From Nevskia sp964451925 (GTDB lineage: Bacteria > Pseudomonadota > Gammaproteobacteria > Nevskiales > Nevskiaceae): DNA of 64,000 bases. Position numbers and translations under genes: made by a program. The stretch is taken from assembly GCA_964451925.1 (NCBI GenBank), contig CAYVKA010000008.1, positions 42,074-106,073 on the forward strand, read 5' to 3'. Below, piece after piece: positions 57,392-64,000 of this stretch; positions within the stretch are counted from its first letter, which is position 1; every line of letters begins with the position of its first letter. The notes under the pieces are model-generated. The model ran no database searches and was not told where the DNA came from. It saw nothing but the letters and a program-made list of their open reading frames with translations.

Positions 57392-58183
57392 TTATTGCGC
57401 AGTCAGTACCGCGTAGAAGGCGCTTGACCCGTTGTTCATCGCTACATGAAGCTCCGCAGATCGGCCGCCGGCCGCCGGATAGTAGGCAGCCAGTCCGCTG
57501 TAAGATCCAAGCGCCGGGTTGGCATTGGTCTGGGTGATCAGCACGTCGTATGCGTTATAAGCAGCGTTCTGGACAGTGACAGTGCCGGAATAGACACGTC
57601 CCTGGTTATCGCTGCCGGACACCGTGCCATTTGAGGCAATCGTGATCGTCCCAGTGGCGCCGCCATAACTATAGGCGTAGGTGCCGGCGATCAGCGATAG
57701 AGACGATGCCTGCTGATAGTGCGCAGCATCATAGGTCAGCGTAAAAGTGCCACTTCCACCTGCGTCGGTGAACGTTCCGTTGATGCTGGTACGTGGATCA
57801 ATGGTTGCCGAGATTGCCACGCGCTCCGTGCTCTGCCCGTTTGAGAAAGTAAAACCCGTGCAGCACAGGGCATAGGCGGCTGCGTTCGGTCCTGAGTTGT
57901 ACGATCCATTGGCGCTCGTGATTTCAGTTCCTGGCGTCACGAGTGCGACTGGGGCAGTTGAGTTGGATTCGACGAAGGTTGCGTTTCCGATCTCATCGAC
58001 GATTCCCATCAAGGTGTAGGTCTGGCCGCTTTCGGTGATGGACCCATTGTAAATCCCGCCTACGGGCACATTTCCGCCACCGGTACTGCTGTTGCCATTT
58101 CCGCCGCCACCTCCACCGCATGCAGTCAGCGTCGTAATGATGCAGCCCAGTACGGCTGCAACCGCGATTCTCTTATCGGTCAT
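57392..58183 (-). CDS. Lipoprotein, candidate lysogenic-conversion gene (moron)
   Basis: 263 residues from ATG 58183, with GGAGGGG upstream; a TTG eight codons earlier is less likely. Signal peptide with lipobox LTAC (residue 22 Cys), then a Gly-rich linker and an all-beta domain with repeats such as GTVSGSDNQGRVYSGTVTV. It is the only leftward gene among late genes and converges with the giant protein gene, so it is likely expressed from the prophage. May alter the lysogen's surface or block superinfection; the exact function is unknown. Confidence 0.82.
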   Translation of the reverse strand: MTDKRIAVAAVLGCIITTLTACGGGGGGNGNSSTGGGNVPVGGIYNGSITESGQTYTLMGIVDEIGNATFVESNSTAPVALVTPGTEITSANGSYNSGPNAAAYALCCTGFTFSNGQSTERVAISATIDPRTSINGTFTDAGGSGTFTLTYDAAHYQQASSLSLIAGTYAYSYGGATGTITIASNGTVSGSDNQGRVYSGTVTVQNAAYNAYDVLITQTNANPALGSYSGLAAYYPAAGGRSAELHVAMNNGSSAFYAVLTAQ

Positions 58184-58218
58184 CTGTCCCCTCCCTTTCC
58201 TATTCAATGAATTGATCC

Positions 58219-58231
58219 ACGCTTGAAGCGT
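58219..58231. promoter_or_regulatory. Palindrome upstream of the moron
   Basis: ACGCTT-G-AAGCGT, 6-bp arms, 36 bp before the lipoprotein start. Possible operator or part of its promoter region; clear -10/-35 boxes were not found. Confidence 0.35.
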
Positions 58232-58253
58232 AACACCGCTTACAGCATCACCT

Positions 58254-58274
58254 CAAAACCCGCCACCGGCGGGA
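58254..58274 (-). terminator. GC hairpin in the moron/late gap
   Basis: CCCGCC-GGT-GGCGGG with TTTT on the minus strand. It stands upstream of the moron, so on that strand it would stop antisense transcripts from beyond; with the next terminator it insulates the moron. Confidence 0.5.
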
Positions 58275-58286
58275 TTCTCATCTCAG

Positions 58287-58308
58287 GCCCCCGAATGGGG
58301 CTTTTTTT
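58287..58308 (+). terminator. Intrinsic terminator before the decoration/SGNH genes
   Basis: GCCCC-CGAAT-GGGGC followed by TTTTTTT. Ends rightward late transcription, or regulates entry into the next two genes. Confidence 0.85.
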
Positions 58309-58322
58309 ATTGGAGACCGCAT

Positions 58323-58661
58323 ATGCCTTTTCAACCCATGGGCCTAACCGTGCCGTTCCCCGCTGTCGCGGCATTCAGCAACACCGGGGCCGTTGAACTG
58401 GCACCAGGACAGCAGGTCCGCATACACGTTTCTGCCAACTCCATCGCCTGGATTCTCTTTGCGAAGACCCAGGCGGCGGCGAACGCGGCGGCGATCCCGA
58501 CCCCCGGCACGCCTACCTCTGCATTTTCAATGGAGCCCGGCAGCGTCGAGGTGTTCCAGAATCCCTACGACCAGAATGCACTGTGGGTGAACGTCTGCAC
58601 GCCCAACGACACGTCTGCAAGCAGTTCGGTCAACTTCACAGGCGGCGCGGGAGAAGAATAA
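58323..58661 (+). CDS. Hypothetical virion protein
   Basis: 112 residues, ATG 58323 with GGAG upstream. Beta-rich, with VELAPGQQVRIHVSANSIAW and EPGSVEVFQNPYDQNALWVN; resembles small phage surface or decoration proteins. The stop overlaps the SGNH start (TAATG). Confidence 0.65.
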   Translation: MPFQPMGLTVPFPAVAAFSNTGAVELAPGQQVRIHVSANSIAWILFAKTQAAANAAAIPTPGTPTSAFSMEPGSVEVFQNPYDQNALWVNVCTPNDTSASSSVNFTGGAGEE

Positions 58662-59800
58662 TGAGCATGCGCGTAGCTAGTACTCGCAGGTCTTCTTTGA
58701 CGCCAGCTGCTTCTCCGCAGACGTATTCCGGAGCCATCCCCGCAGCGTTGCCTCGGTGGATGACTGCAATGGCCCGTGTCCAATCGGGAAAGGGACGAGC
58801 CAGAATTTGTGTGATTGGCGACTCAACAAAAGCTGGCGTTGGAGCCGGAAGTTCAGATTCAAACTACAACACCACAAATGCGCGCCCGTTTAGCTCCACA
58901 ACCCAGCTAGGTGCAATTCTTAGCGCATCTGGTTTGCCAACTACGAATTCAAATTTCGTCGGCGACCAGAATCTGCTTGCCGCCAATGGTCAAACGTACA
59001 ATGTCTATGAAACTCGATTTGCTCTCAATGGTGCCACGAGTTTGCACACATTTGGCCCAGTAATTGGAAATGCCTATTTCACAACGGCCATATCCGGCAA
59101 CGGTGTAAATTTTACCGTCTCTGGCTATAGCGACACTGTAGAGGTATATGGGCTTTTTAGTCCTGGCAGCGGGACCATTAACGTAAAGGTTAATGGAGGA
59201 AGCACGGTGTATGGGTCATTAAACCAGAATCAGAGCGCTGGATTTGGTCGGTCAGTTGTAACGATTCCGCGAGCTCAGGGAAATATAATTAATCTGGCAG
59301 CAGCTTCAAACAATGCCATTTATATTTGTGGATTAGTCGCGTACGACTCACAAACACCAGCCATCGACATCATTCAAATGGGATGGAGTGGATCAACTAC
59401 GAATAGCTTTCTGGATAACACGCATTTGTGGGGGCCTGTGCACGAATACACTTTGTATTCGCCCGATCTATGGATTATTGATTTAGGGATAAATGAAACC
59501 ACAGAGCCTGTGGCGACATACCAGTCAAACCTAGCTTCTCTAATTGAGCTGCTAAACCCAATTGGGGATGTGGTGATGGAAGTTCCAAATGTCATCAATG
59601 GCGGATTCCCGCAGGCAATGCAAAACGCTATATACACCGTAGCGCGAGAACTTAACGCGCCAGTAATCGACTTGCAAAGCAGAATGATCTCCTACGCGTC
59701 TGCCAATAGCCGAGGTGAGATGTATGACAATCTTCATCCGAACGCCATTGGATACGCTGACGTAGCCCGCGCTGAATATCTGGTCCTCTCGCAAGTCTGA
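58661..59800 (+). CDS. SGNH/GDSL hydrolase, probable tail-associated esterase
   Basis: 379 residues from ATG 58661. Block I CVIGDSTKAG (Ser55 nucleophile of GDS 53-55), block III-like DLGINETT, block V Asp356-x-x-His359 (DNLHP). Middle part is beta-rich carbohydrate-binding-like. SGNH enzymes in phages deacetylate surface polysaccharides during adsorption. The coding DNA is strongly AT-rich next to GC-rich neighbours, a sign of recent acquisition. Confidence 0.88.
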   Translation: MSMRVASTRRSSLTPAASPQTYSGAIPAALPRWMTAMARVQSGKGRARICVIGDSTKAGVGAGSSDSNYNTTNARPFSSTTQLGAILSASGLPTTNSNFVGDQNLLAANGQTYNVYETRFALNGATSLHTFGPVIGNAYFTTAISGNGVNFTVSGYSDTVEVYGLFSPGSGTINVKVNGGSTVYGSLNQNQSAGFGRSVVTIPRAQGNIINLAAASNNAIYICGLVAYDSQTPAIDIIQMGWSGSTTNSFLDNTHLWGPVHEYTLYSPDLWIIDLGINETTEPVATYQSNLASLIELLNPIGDVVMEVPNVINGGFPQAMQNAIYTVARELNAPVIDLQSRMISYASANSRGEMYDNLHPNAIGYADVARAEYLVLSQV

Positions 59801-59821
59801 TCCGATCTCTGTTCATAAACC

Positions 59822-59847
59822 AAAACCCGCCCACCGGCGGGTTTTTT
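59822..59847 (+). terminator. Intrinsic terminator after SGNH gene
   Basis: AAAACCCGCC-CACC-GGCGGGTTTT followed by further T residues. Separates the tail module from lysis genes. Confidence 0.88.
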
Positions 59848-59863
59848 ATTGCCCGGAGGTTTT

Positions 59864-60394
59864 ATGAAAATGCAGTACTCCTTGAGCGGACTGCACCTCA
59901 CCGAGGGATTTGAAGGACTCTTTCTCTCGGCCTATCCAGACCCAGCTTCTGCCCTCGGCCGGCGCCTTCAGCAGCTGGGCCTGTGGCAGGCAACGCTCCG
60001 CGGCGCGCCGATCCCGCCCAGCCTATCTGGTCTCACTGGCGCCCCCTGGACCATCGGATACGGCCATACCGGTCCCGACGTGCACCAGGGTCTGATTTGG
60101 ACCAAAGATCAGGCCGAGGCCGCGCTGCGCGGCGACATCCAGAAGGCTGTCGCCAATGTGAACCAGTGGTGCACGCGCGACGACATCACCCAGGGCGAGT
60201 TCGATGCCATGGTGGATTTCGCCTTCAACTGCGGCGTTCACAACCTCGACGGTTCGACTCTGCTCAAGGACGTCAACGTCGGAAACTTCGCCGCCGCTGC
60301 CGCCGAATTCGACAGATGGTCCCGCGCCGGCGGCCAGGTTGTGGCCGGTCTGTTGCGCCGCCGCCTGGCCGAAAAAGCGGAGTTCCAGTCGTGA
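59864..60394 (+). CDS. Endolysin, T4-type lysozyme (GH24) with insertion
   Basis: 176 residues from ATG 59864, GGAGG upstream. Catalytic Glu14 (HLTEGFEG), then WTIGYGHTGPDV with the Asp/Thr catalytic region. C-terminal part (TQGEFDAMVDFAFNCG) is standard. About 30 extra residues lie between YPDP and WTIGYGHT. It cleaves peptidoglycan; no clear signal peptide, so it needs the holin. Confidence 0.9.
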   Translation: MKMQYSLSGLHLTEGFEGLFLSAYPDPASALGRRLQQLGLWQATLRGAPIPPSLSGLTGAPWTIGYGHTGPDVHQGLIWTKDQAEAALRGDIQKAVANVNQWCTRDDITQGEFDAMVDFAFNCGVHNLDGSTLLKDVNVGNFAAAAAEFDRWSRAGGQVVAGLLRRRLAEKAEFQS

Positions 60395-60975
60395 ACATCA
60401 AAACGTTCTGGGTGGAGCAGCTGCCGATCTACGACTGGGTGTACTCCGCATCGAGCAAAGGGCCATGTCCCGTGCATGGCGAATACCACCAAGCTGAGTC
60501 GGCACCGATCGAGCGCCGGAAGGACGAAGATTCCCCCGGCTGGTCGGCCGCGCCGAAGAACTGCGCGTGCGGCGCGCCGTTCACATCAGACGATCTGCAT
60601 GGGCGCGGAAGCCCGCGATATCGCCGCCTGGACAACGGAGAAGAGATCCGCGGCAAGCTCCCGCCAGGAGCCTTGTACGTCGCCGGCGGCCTAGGCGACG
60701 AGAAGGACTACTACAAGGGCATGCGCGGCGCCGACGGGCTGTGCGTCGTATGCGTTCTGCCAGACCCCACCGGGACACATTGGTACATCGACAGCCAGGC
60801 CACAAACTGCACCCGCAAAGACGACGAGACCCATCGATGCTGGGTCCGCCATGGCACCGTCGGCGGAACAATCCACGTCGACAAGAACGGTGACACCTGC
60901 CAGGCCGGCGCCGGATCAATCGCTGTGCCCGGCTACCACGGATTCCTTCACAACGGCGAACTTCGGAGCTGCTGA
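60391..60975 (+). CDS. Hypothetical lysis-region protein
   Basis: 194 residues from GTG 60391 (overlap with lysozyme stop). Cys-rich: PCPVHGEYHQ, KNCACGAPFTSDDLHGRG, CVVCVLPDPTGTHWYID and CTRKDDETHRCW. Looks like a secreted or metal-binding protein. Unknown function. Confidence 0.65.
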   Translation: MNIKTFWVEQLPIYDWVYSASSKGPCPVHGEYHQAESAPIERRKDEDSPGWSAAPKNCACGAPFTSDDLHGRGSPRYRRLDNGEEIRGKLPPGALYVAGGLGDEKDYYKGMRGADGLCVVCVLPDPTGTHWYIDSQATNCTRKDDETHRCWVRHGTVGGTIHVDKNGDTCQAGAGSIAVPGYHGFLHNGELRSC

Positions 60976-60977
60976 TC

Positions 60978-61475
60978 ATGACCAATATCGTGCAGGACGT
61001 TGCGGCTGTTGCTTCAGTGGCGACAAAGGCCGGCTCCGCCGCATCCGTGGTAAGTGATGTCGCATCGGTCGCCGAGAAGGCAGTCAGCACCGTAGCCGGC
61101 GGCGTTGTCACTGGGTTCCTCCCCTACATCCTGGGCATCTTCGGAGCCGTGATCCTCGGTCTGGCCGCGACGGTGTTCTGGCAGAGCTACATCACGATTC
61201 CTGCTCTCAGGGCCCAGGATGCGATCGACAGGGGAGCCACGGCACAGGCCAACGCGGCCACGGCCGAGTGCAATGCCAGCCAGGAGGCCCTGCGCACCAA
61301 GGTCGATGACCAGAACGCCAAGATCGATGGCCTCAAGGCCACTGCCGATGCCGCTGACCAGCGTGCCGCGGCCGCTGGCGCCGCCGCGATCTGGAAGCCT
61401 TTGCCGGCTCCGCCAGCGGACAAGTCTGCCGCCGCGGTTAACGCCTATCTCCACTCCCTGAGGACGTCACCATGA
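60978..61475 (+). CDS. Inner-membrane spanin-like protein
   Basis: 165 residues. Residues ~45-70 (GFLPYILGIFGAVILGLAAT) form a membrane segment; the rest is an Ala-rich coiled coil (QDAIDRGATAQANAATAE) of the i-spanin Rz type. The next gene overlaps and encodes a lipoprotein, the usual Rz/Rz1 pair. Confidence 0.75.
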   Translation: MTNIVQDVAAVASVATKAGSAASVVSDVASVAEKAVSTVAGGVVTGFLPYILGIFGAVILGLAATVFWQSYITIPALRAQDAIDRGATAQANAATAECNASQEALRTKVDDQNAKIDGLKATADAADQRAAAAGAAAIWKPLPAPPADKSAAAVNAYLHSLRTSP

Positions 61476-61762
61476 AGCGCATCGCCTTGTTGTGCCTGGT
61501 GCTGGCCGGTTGCCAGTCCTGCCCGACCGTGACGCCGGCGGAGCGGGTCGTAACGCAGACCGTCGACGTGCCGGTGCCGACGGCGCGGCAAGCGCCGGCC
61601 GAAGTTCTTGAATGCTGGACCAGCCTGCCGCCGGAGCCAGTGTTCAAGGATGCACCCGGCGGCCTGCTGCTTCCGGTTGACCAGATTCCCGTGCTCGAGG
61701 CATCGGAAGGCGCCAAGCGGCGCTGCGACGACGCCTGGCGGGCCTGGGCGGCCTCGCCGTAG
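61472..61762 (+). CDS. Outer-membrane spanin-like lipoprotein (Rz1 type)
   Basis: 96 residues. Lipobox LAGC (Cys14) after a short signal (RIALLCLVLAGC), then Pro-rich DVPVPTARQAPAEV. ATG overlaps the i-spanin stop. Rz1-type lipoproteins bridge to the inner-membrane partner and fuse membranes at lysis. Confidence 0.8.
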   Translation: MKRIALLCLVLAGCQSCPTVTPAERVVTQTVDVPVPTARQAPAEVLECWTSLPPEPVFKDAPGGLLLPVDQIPVLEASEGAKRRCDDAWRAWAASP

Positions 61763-61811
61763 ATACAAAAGCCGCTGCACCAGAAGGCCAACCATCTGAA
61801 GGAGGGGGACC

Positions 61812-62339
61812 ATGGCCGAGGAACCTGTTGATCAGCCGCAAAACGTAGAGAGGTCAAACGAGCAGCGCCGCGGCACCGACGCCGCCCTGGCCACTTCGGT
61901 GCCAGACGACAACCACCTGCTGATGCAGATGATCAGGCTGTTCCTCGGCCGCCATGACGAGGGAGGACGCAGGGGGCTTATTGGCATCCTGGGCTCTCTC
62001 CTGGCGGGCGTGATCACGCTGGTCTGGGTCGGCGCCAAGTGGGGCGTGCCGGCGATTCTGGCCGGCTCGCAGCTGATCCTGCAGCTCCACGGCGACAACG
62101 TGAAGGAGCACGATGCAGATCGCGCAACCGCTCAGGAGCAGCTGAAGGCCACGCAGGAGGTTTCTGACGGCATCGATCAGCTGGGGGCGAAGATCGATGC
62201 CCAGGGAGCAAAGCTGACGCAGCTGAGCTCGGACGTGGAAGCGCTTAAGCAGCACCAGGTAGCCGCCGATCAGCGCCTCGGGCGACTGAGCGCGGTGCAG
62301 GCGGAACAAGCCAAAGCATTCCAGACAAGGAAACCATGA
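61812..62339 (+). CDS. Membrane coiled-coil lysis-region protein
   Basis: 175 residues, GGAGG before ATG 61812. Acidic N-terminus, membrane span at about residues 55-80 (LIGILGSLLAGVITLVWVGA), then a long coiled coil (GIDQLGAKIDAQGAKLTQLS). Looks like an additional spanin/holin-type or antiholin component. Confidence 0.7.
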   Translation: MAEEPVDQPQNVERSNEQRRGTDAALATSVPDDNHLLMQMIRLFLGRHDEGGRRGLIGILGSLLAGVITLVWVGAKWGVPAILAGSQLILQLHGDNVKEHDADRATAQEQLKATQEVSDGIDQLGAKIDAQGAKLTQLSSDVEALKQHQVAADQRLGRLSAVQAEQAKAFQTRKP

Positions 62340-62632
62340 AAGACTCCCCATCGACCTGGTTCACCATGGCCTTGGTAACTCTCCTCGGCGGCGCGGCCGC
62401 CTACATGAGGGATCTTCTGGCGGGCGAGAAATTCGCCTGGTGGCGGCTTTGCGCCAAGCTCGTCATCTCGGCCTTCGCCGGCGTGGTGGTGTTCACCCTG
62501 CTGCGCGAGTTCAATGTCAGCGCGGAGATGTCGAGCGCCGGCGCCGGGATCGCCGGCCACGCTGGCAGCAGCATCATTACGGTGCTCGAAAGGATGCTCG
62601 TAGCGGTCCTGGAATCGGCTGGGAAGCGGTAA
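62336..62632 (+). CDS. Holin-like protein
   Basis: 98 residues, ATGA overlap. Two to three hydrophobic segments: residues ~8-25 (FTMALVTLLGGAAAYM), ~40-57 (LCAKLVISAFAGVVVFTLL) and an amphipathic end, fitting a small phage holin that forms lesions to release the lysozyme. Last prophage gene before the tRNA. Confidence 0.78.
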   Translation: MKDSPSTWFTMALVTLLGGAAAYMRDLLAGEKFAWWRLCAKLVISAFAGVVVFTLLREFNVSAEMSSAGAGIAGHAGSSIITVLERMLVAVLESAGKR

Positions 62633-62719
62633 TTGACGCTGTTTCAAACATTCCTGCGCAGGCCCCAGAAAATCAAATCATCCGACTGATTCCCGAATTT
62701 ATTCTGGATTACCGAAACG

Positions 62720-62741
62720 AAAAAGCCCGCTGAAGCGGGCT
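62720..62741 (-). terminator. Intrinsic terminator after tRNA-Gln
   Basis: Minus strand AGCCCGC-TTCA-GCGGGCT followed by TTTTC. Located 17 bp after the tRNA 3' end, hence on the prophage side of the presumed att site; it either came with the phage or marks the crossover further left. Confidence 0.85.
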
Positions 62742-62757
62742 AACTCGTTGAAACAAT

Positions 62758-62831
62758 TGGCTGGGAGACTAGGACTCGAACCTAGATAAACAGAGTCAGA
62801 ATCTGTTGTCCTACCATTAGACGATCTCCCA
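62758..62831 (-). tRNA. tRNA-Gln(CTG), probable prophage attachment site
   Basis: Acceptor TGGGAGA/TCTCCCA, anticodon loop TTCTGAC (anticodon CTG, codon CAG), T arm CTAGG-TTCGAGT-CCTAG, encoded CCA. All 74 bases pair well. The 3' end faces the prophage, as is usual when a phage integrates into a tRNA gene and rebuilds it. Confidence 0.95.
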
Positions 62832-62878
62832 GTAGAGACCGGGCTGCACAGATTAACGCAACAGCCTGGAAGTTCAAG

Positions 62879-62902
62879 CCGCGTACGCACCAACGTACGC
62901 GG
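62879..62902 (-). terminator. Hairpin after rpsI
   Basis: CCGCGTACG-TTGGTG-CGTACGCGG, a perfect 9-bp stem 14 bp after the rpsI stop, without a U run. Possible rho-independent-like or RNA end-protecting structure. Confidence 0.5.
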
Positions 62903-62915
62903 CAGCCGGACTTCC

Positions 62916-63323
62916 TTAACGCTTGGAGTACTGCGGAGCGCGACGGGCCTTGTGCAGACCGATCTTCTTACGCTCGACCTCACGGGCGTCGCGGGTCACC
63001 AGACCGGCGGCGCGCAGCGGCGAACGCATCGACTCGTCGTACTTGATCAGGGCGCGGCTGATGCCGTGGCGGATGGCGCCGGCCTGGCCGTTGGGGCCGC
63101 CGCCGGAGACGGTGATCTTGAGGTCGAAGCGTTCCAGTGACTCGGTCAGTTCCAGCGGCTGACGCACCAGCATGCGCGAGGTCTCGCGGCCGAAGTATTC
63201 CTCGACCGACTTGCCGTTGATGCTGATGGCGCCCTTGCCGGGACGCAGGAAAACGCGGGCGGCGGCGGTCTTGCGGCGGCCGGTGCCGTACTGCTGATTG
63301 GCGGGTTGCTTGAGCGTGGCCAT
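62916..63323 (-). CDS. rpsI: 30S ribosomal protein S9
   Basis: 135 residues from ATG 63323. Contains QYGTGRRKTAAARVFLRPGKG, GGGPNGQAGAIRHGISRAL and the C-terminal ARRAPQYSKR tail that reaches the ribosomal P site. Follows rplM as in most Proteobacteria. Confidence 0.98.
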   Translation of the reverse strand: MATLKQPANQQYGTGRRKTAAARVFLRPGKGAISINGKSVEEYFGRETSRMLVRQPLELTESLERFDLKITVSGGGPNGQAGAIRHGISRALIKYDESMRSPLRAAGLVTRDAREVERKKIGLHKARRAPQYSKR

Positions 63324-63333
63324 GATTTGAACC

Positions 63334-63762
63334 TTAAATGGAAATGGTCTTGGGCTGCTGCGCGGTGTGCGGGTGTTCCGCGCCGGCATAGACCTTCAGC
63401 TTGCGGTACTGCGCATAGCCCAGCGGGCCCTTCGGCAGCATGCCCTTCACGGCCTTTTCGATCACGCGCTCGGGGTGTTCAGCCTGCATCTTGCCCAGGG
63501 TGGTGGACTTGATGCCGCCCGGATGGCCGGTATGGCGCCAGTACACCTTGCCTTCCTGCTTGTTGCCGGTAGTCTTGACCTTGGCGGCATTGATGACGAT
63601 GACGTAGTCACCGGCATCGGCGTGCGGGGTGAATTCGGGCTTGTGCTTGCCGCGCAGGCGGCGGGCGATTTCAGTAGCCAGACGGCCGAGCACTTTGCCC
63701 TCGGCGTCCAGCACCACCCAATCCCGCTTGGCGGTTTCGTTGCTGGCGAAATAAGTCTTCAT
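63334..63762 (-). CDS. rplM: 50S ribosomal protein L13
   Basis: 142 residues. WVVLDAEGKVLGRLATEIAR, RGKHKPEFTPHADAGDYV and KGMLPKGPLGYAQYRKLKVY are the L13 signature. First gene of the rplM-rpsI unit, 10 bp before rpsI. Confidence 0.98.
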   Translation of the reverse strand: MKTYFASNETAKRDWVVLDAEGKVLGRLATEIARRLRGKHKPEFTPHADAGDYVIVINAAKVKTTGNKQEGKVYWRHTGHPGGIKSTTLGKMQAEHPERVIEKAVKGMLPKGPLGYAQYRKLKVYAGAEHPHTAQQPKTISI

Positions 63763-63775
63763 GGTCCTGCTCAGT

Positions 63776-63830
63776 AGGCCCCTTTGGGGCTGGTTGTTGT
63801 TCGGTCCCGCCGCCGGACGGCGGACGGACC
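63776..63830 (-). promoter_or_regulatory. Structured rplM leader
   Basis: Between promoter and rplM start are GCCCC-AAA-GGGGC near 63778-63790 and CCGCCG-N5-CGGCGG (63807-63823). Leaders of L13 operons are known sites of ribosomal autoregulation in several bacteria; here the function is only suggested. Confidence 0.4.
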
Positions 63831-63849
63831 TCGGGTAAAAAGAGGCGGG

Positions 63850-63878
63850 ATTTTAAGCAGTTCCGTCCGCCGGCGCAA
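63850..63878 (-). promoter_or_regulatory. rplM-rpsI promoter
   Basis: Minus strand -35 TTGCGC (63878-63873), 17 bp, -10 TAAAAT (63855-63850). About 88 bp before the rplM start. The remaining bases to 64000 show no gene. Confidence 0.6.
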
Positions 63879-64000
63879 GCCGCAGCAGGGCCGCAAGGCA
63901 GCGGCGGCGGCCGGCCGCCGCGCCCACCCGCCGGGAGACCTCCGGGCTAGGGTCTGTTGACAATCATTGGATCGCTGCGTTGCTGCTCAAAATCGCGTCA

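Noticed and set aside
63948..64000. GGGTCTGTTGACA near the right edge as an insertion-sequence end
   Set aside because: Only one end and no transposase are visible, so nothing supports an IS within the window.
1..64000. CRISPR array or rRNA operon
   Set aside because: No regularly spaced direct repeats and no rRNA-like sequence were seen.

Overview
The window is almost entirely an integrated podovirus-like temperate phage in a GC-rich gammaproteobacterium. The prophage fills about 1-62.7 kb. Host DNA begins at a tRNA-Gln(CTG) gene (62758-62831), followed by rpsI and rplM read leftward. The 3' end of the tRNA faces the prophage, so the tRNA is the likely attachment site. No integrase is visible; the left end of the prophage lies outside the window. 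The host could be a member of the Xanthomonadales/Nevskiales side of the Gammaproteobacteria, but the two ribosomal proteins do not settle this.

Layout. (1) 1-15.1 kb, leftward early/lysogenic operon: a recombination module (RecT, a PD-(D/E)XK exonuclease, a coiled-coil protein), a possible nucleic-acid modification module (two Fe-S/radical-SAM type proteins and a cytosine-C5 methyltransferase), and a complete diversity-generating retroelement (DGR) with reverse transcriptase, template repeat, Avd and two target genes that each end in a variable repeat. Two leftward promoters (near 4.3 and 15.1 kb) share one architecture with a CI-type operator. (2) 15.2-16.3 kb, immunity region: a self-cleaving CI/LexA-type repressor divergent from a small Cro-like protein. 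(3) 16.3-17.7 kb, a segment poor in protein genes that contains two strongly structured, apparently undescribed RNA regions flanking a small membrane protein gene and ending at an intrinsic terminator. (4) 17.8-23.8 kb, regulation and replication: CII-position protein, DUF1064 nuclease, HNH protein, lambda-O-like initiator with a candidate origin inside it, DnaB helicase, DnaJ-domain protein. (5) 24.1 kb, a phage tRNA-Thr(CGT). (6) 25-58 kb, morphogenesis: small and large terminase, portal, a run of tiny genes, scaffold, a major capsid gene interrupted by a group I intron carrying a LAGLIDADG endonuclease, tail/adaptor and fibre genes, ejection proteins and a 2334-residue polyvalent internal protein with an HExxH protease motif. 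(7) 57.4-58.2 kb, an oppositely oriented lipoprotein gene, probably a lysogenic-conversion 'moron'. (8) 58.3-62.6 kb: an SGNH hydrolase, lysozyme, spanin-like pair and holin-like proteins.

Main discoveries. The DGR is intact by sequence: template and both variable repeats are 110 bp, and all 32 template/variable differences fall at template adenines. It is unusual in lying in the repressor-proximal early operon rather than beside the tail fibre, in having two paralogous targets, and in having its template inside the open frame of the reverse transcriptase. The capsid intron is supported by P1, P3, P7, P8 and P9 pairings and by an exact restoration of the reading frame. The structured RNA pair at 16.5-17.7 kb is the best candidate for something new.
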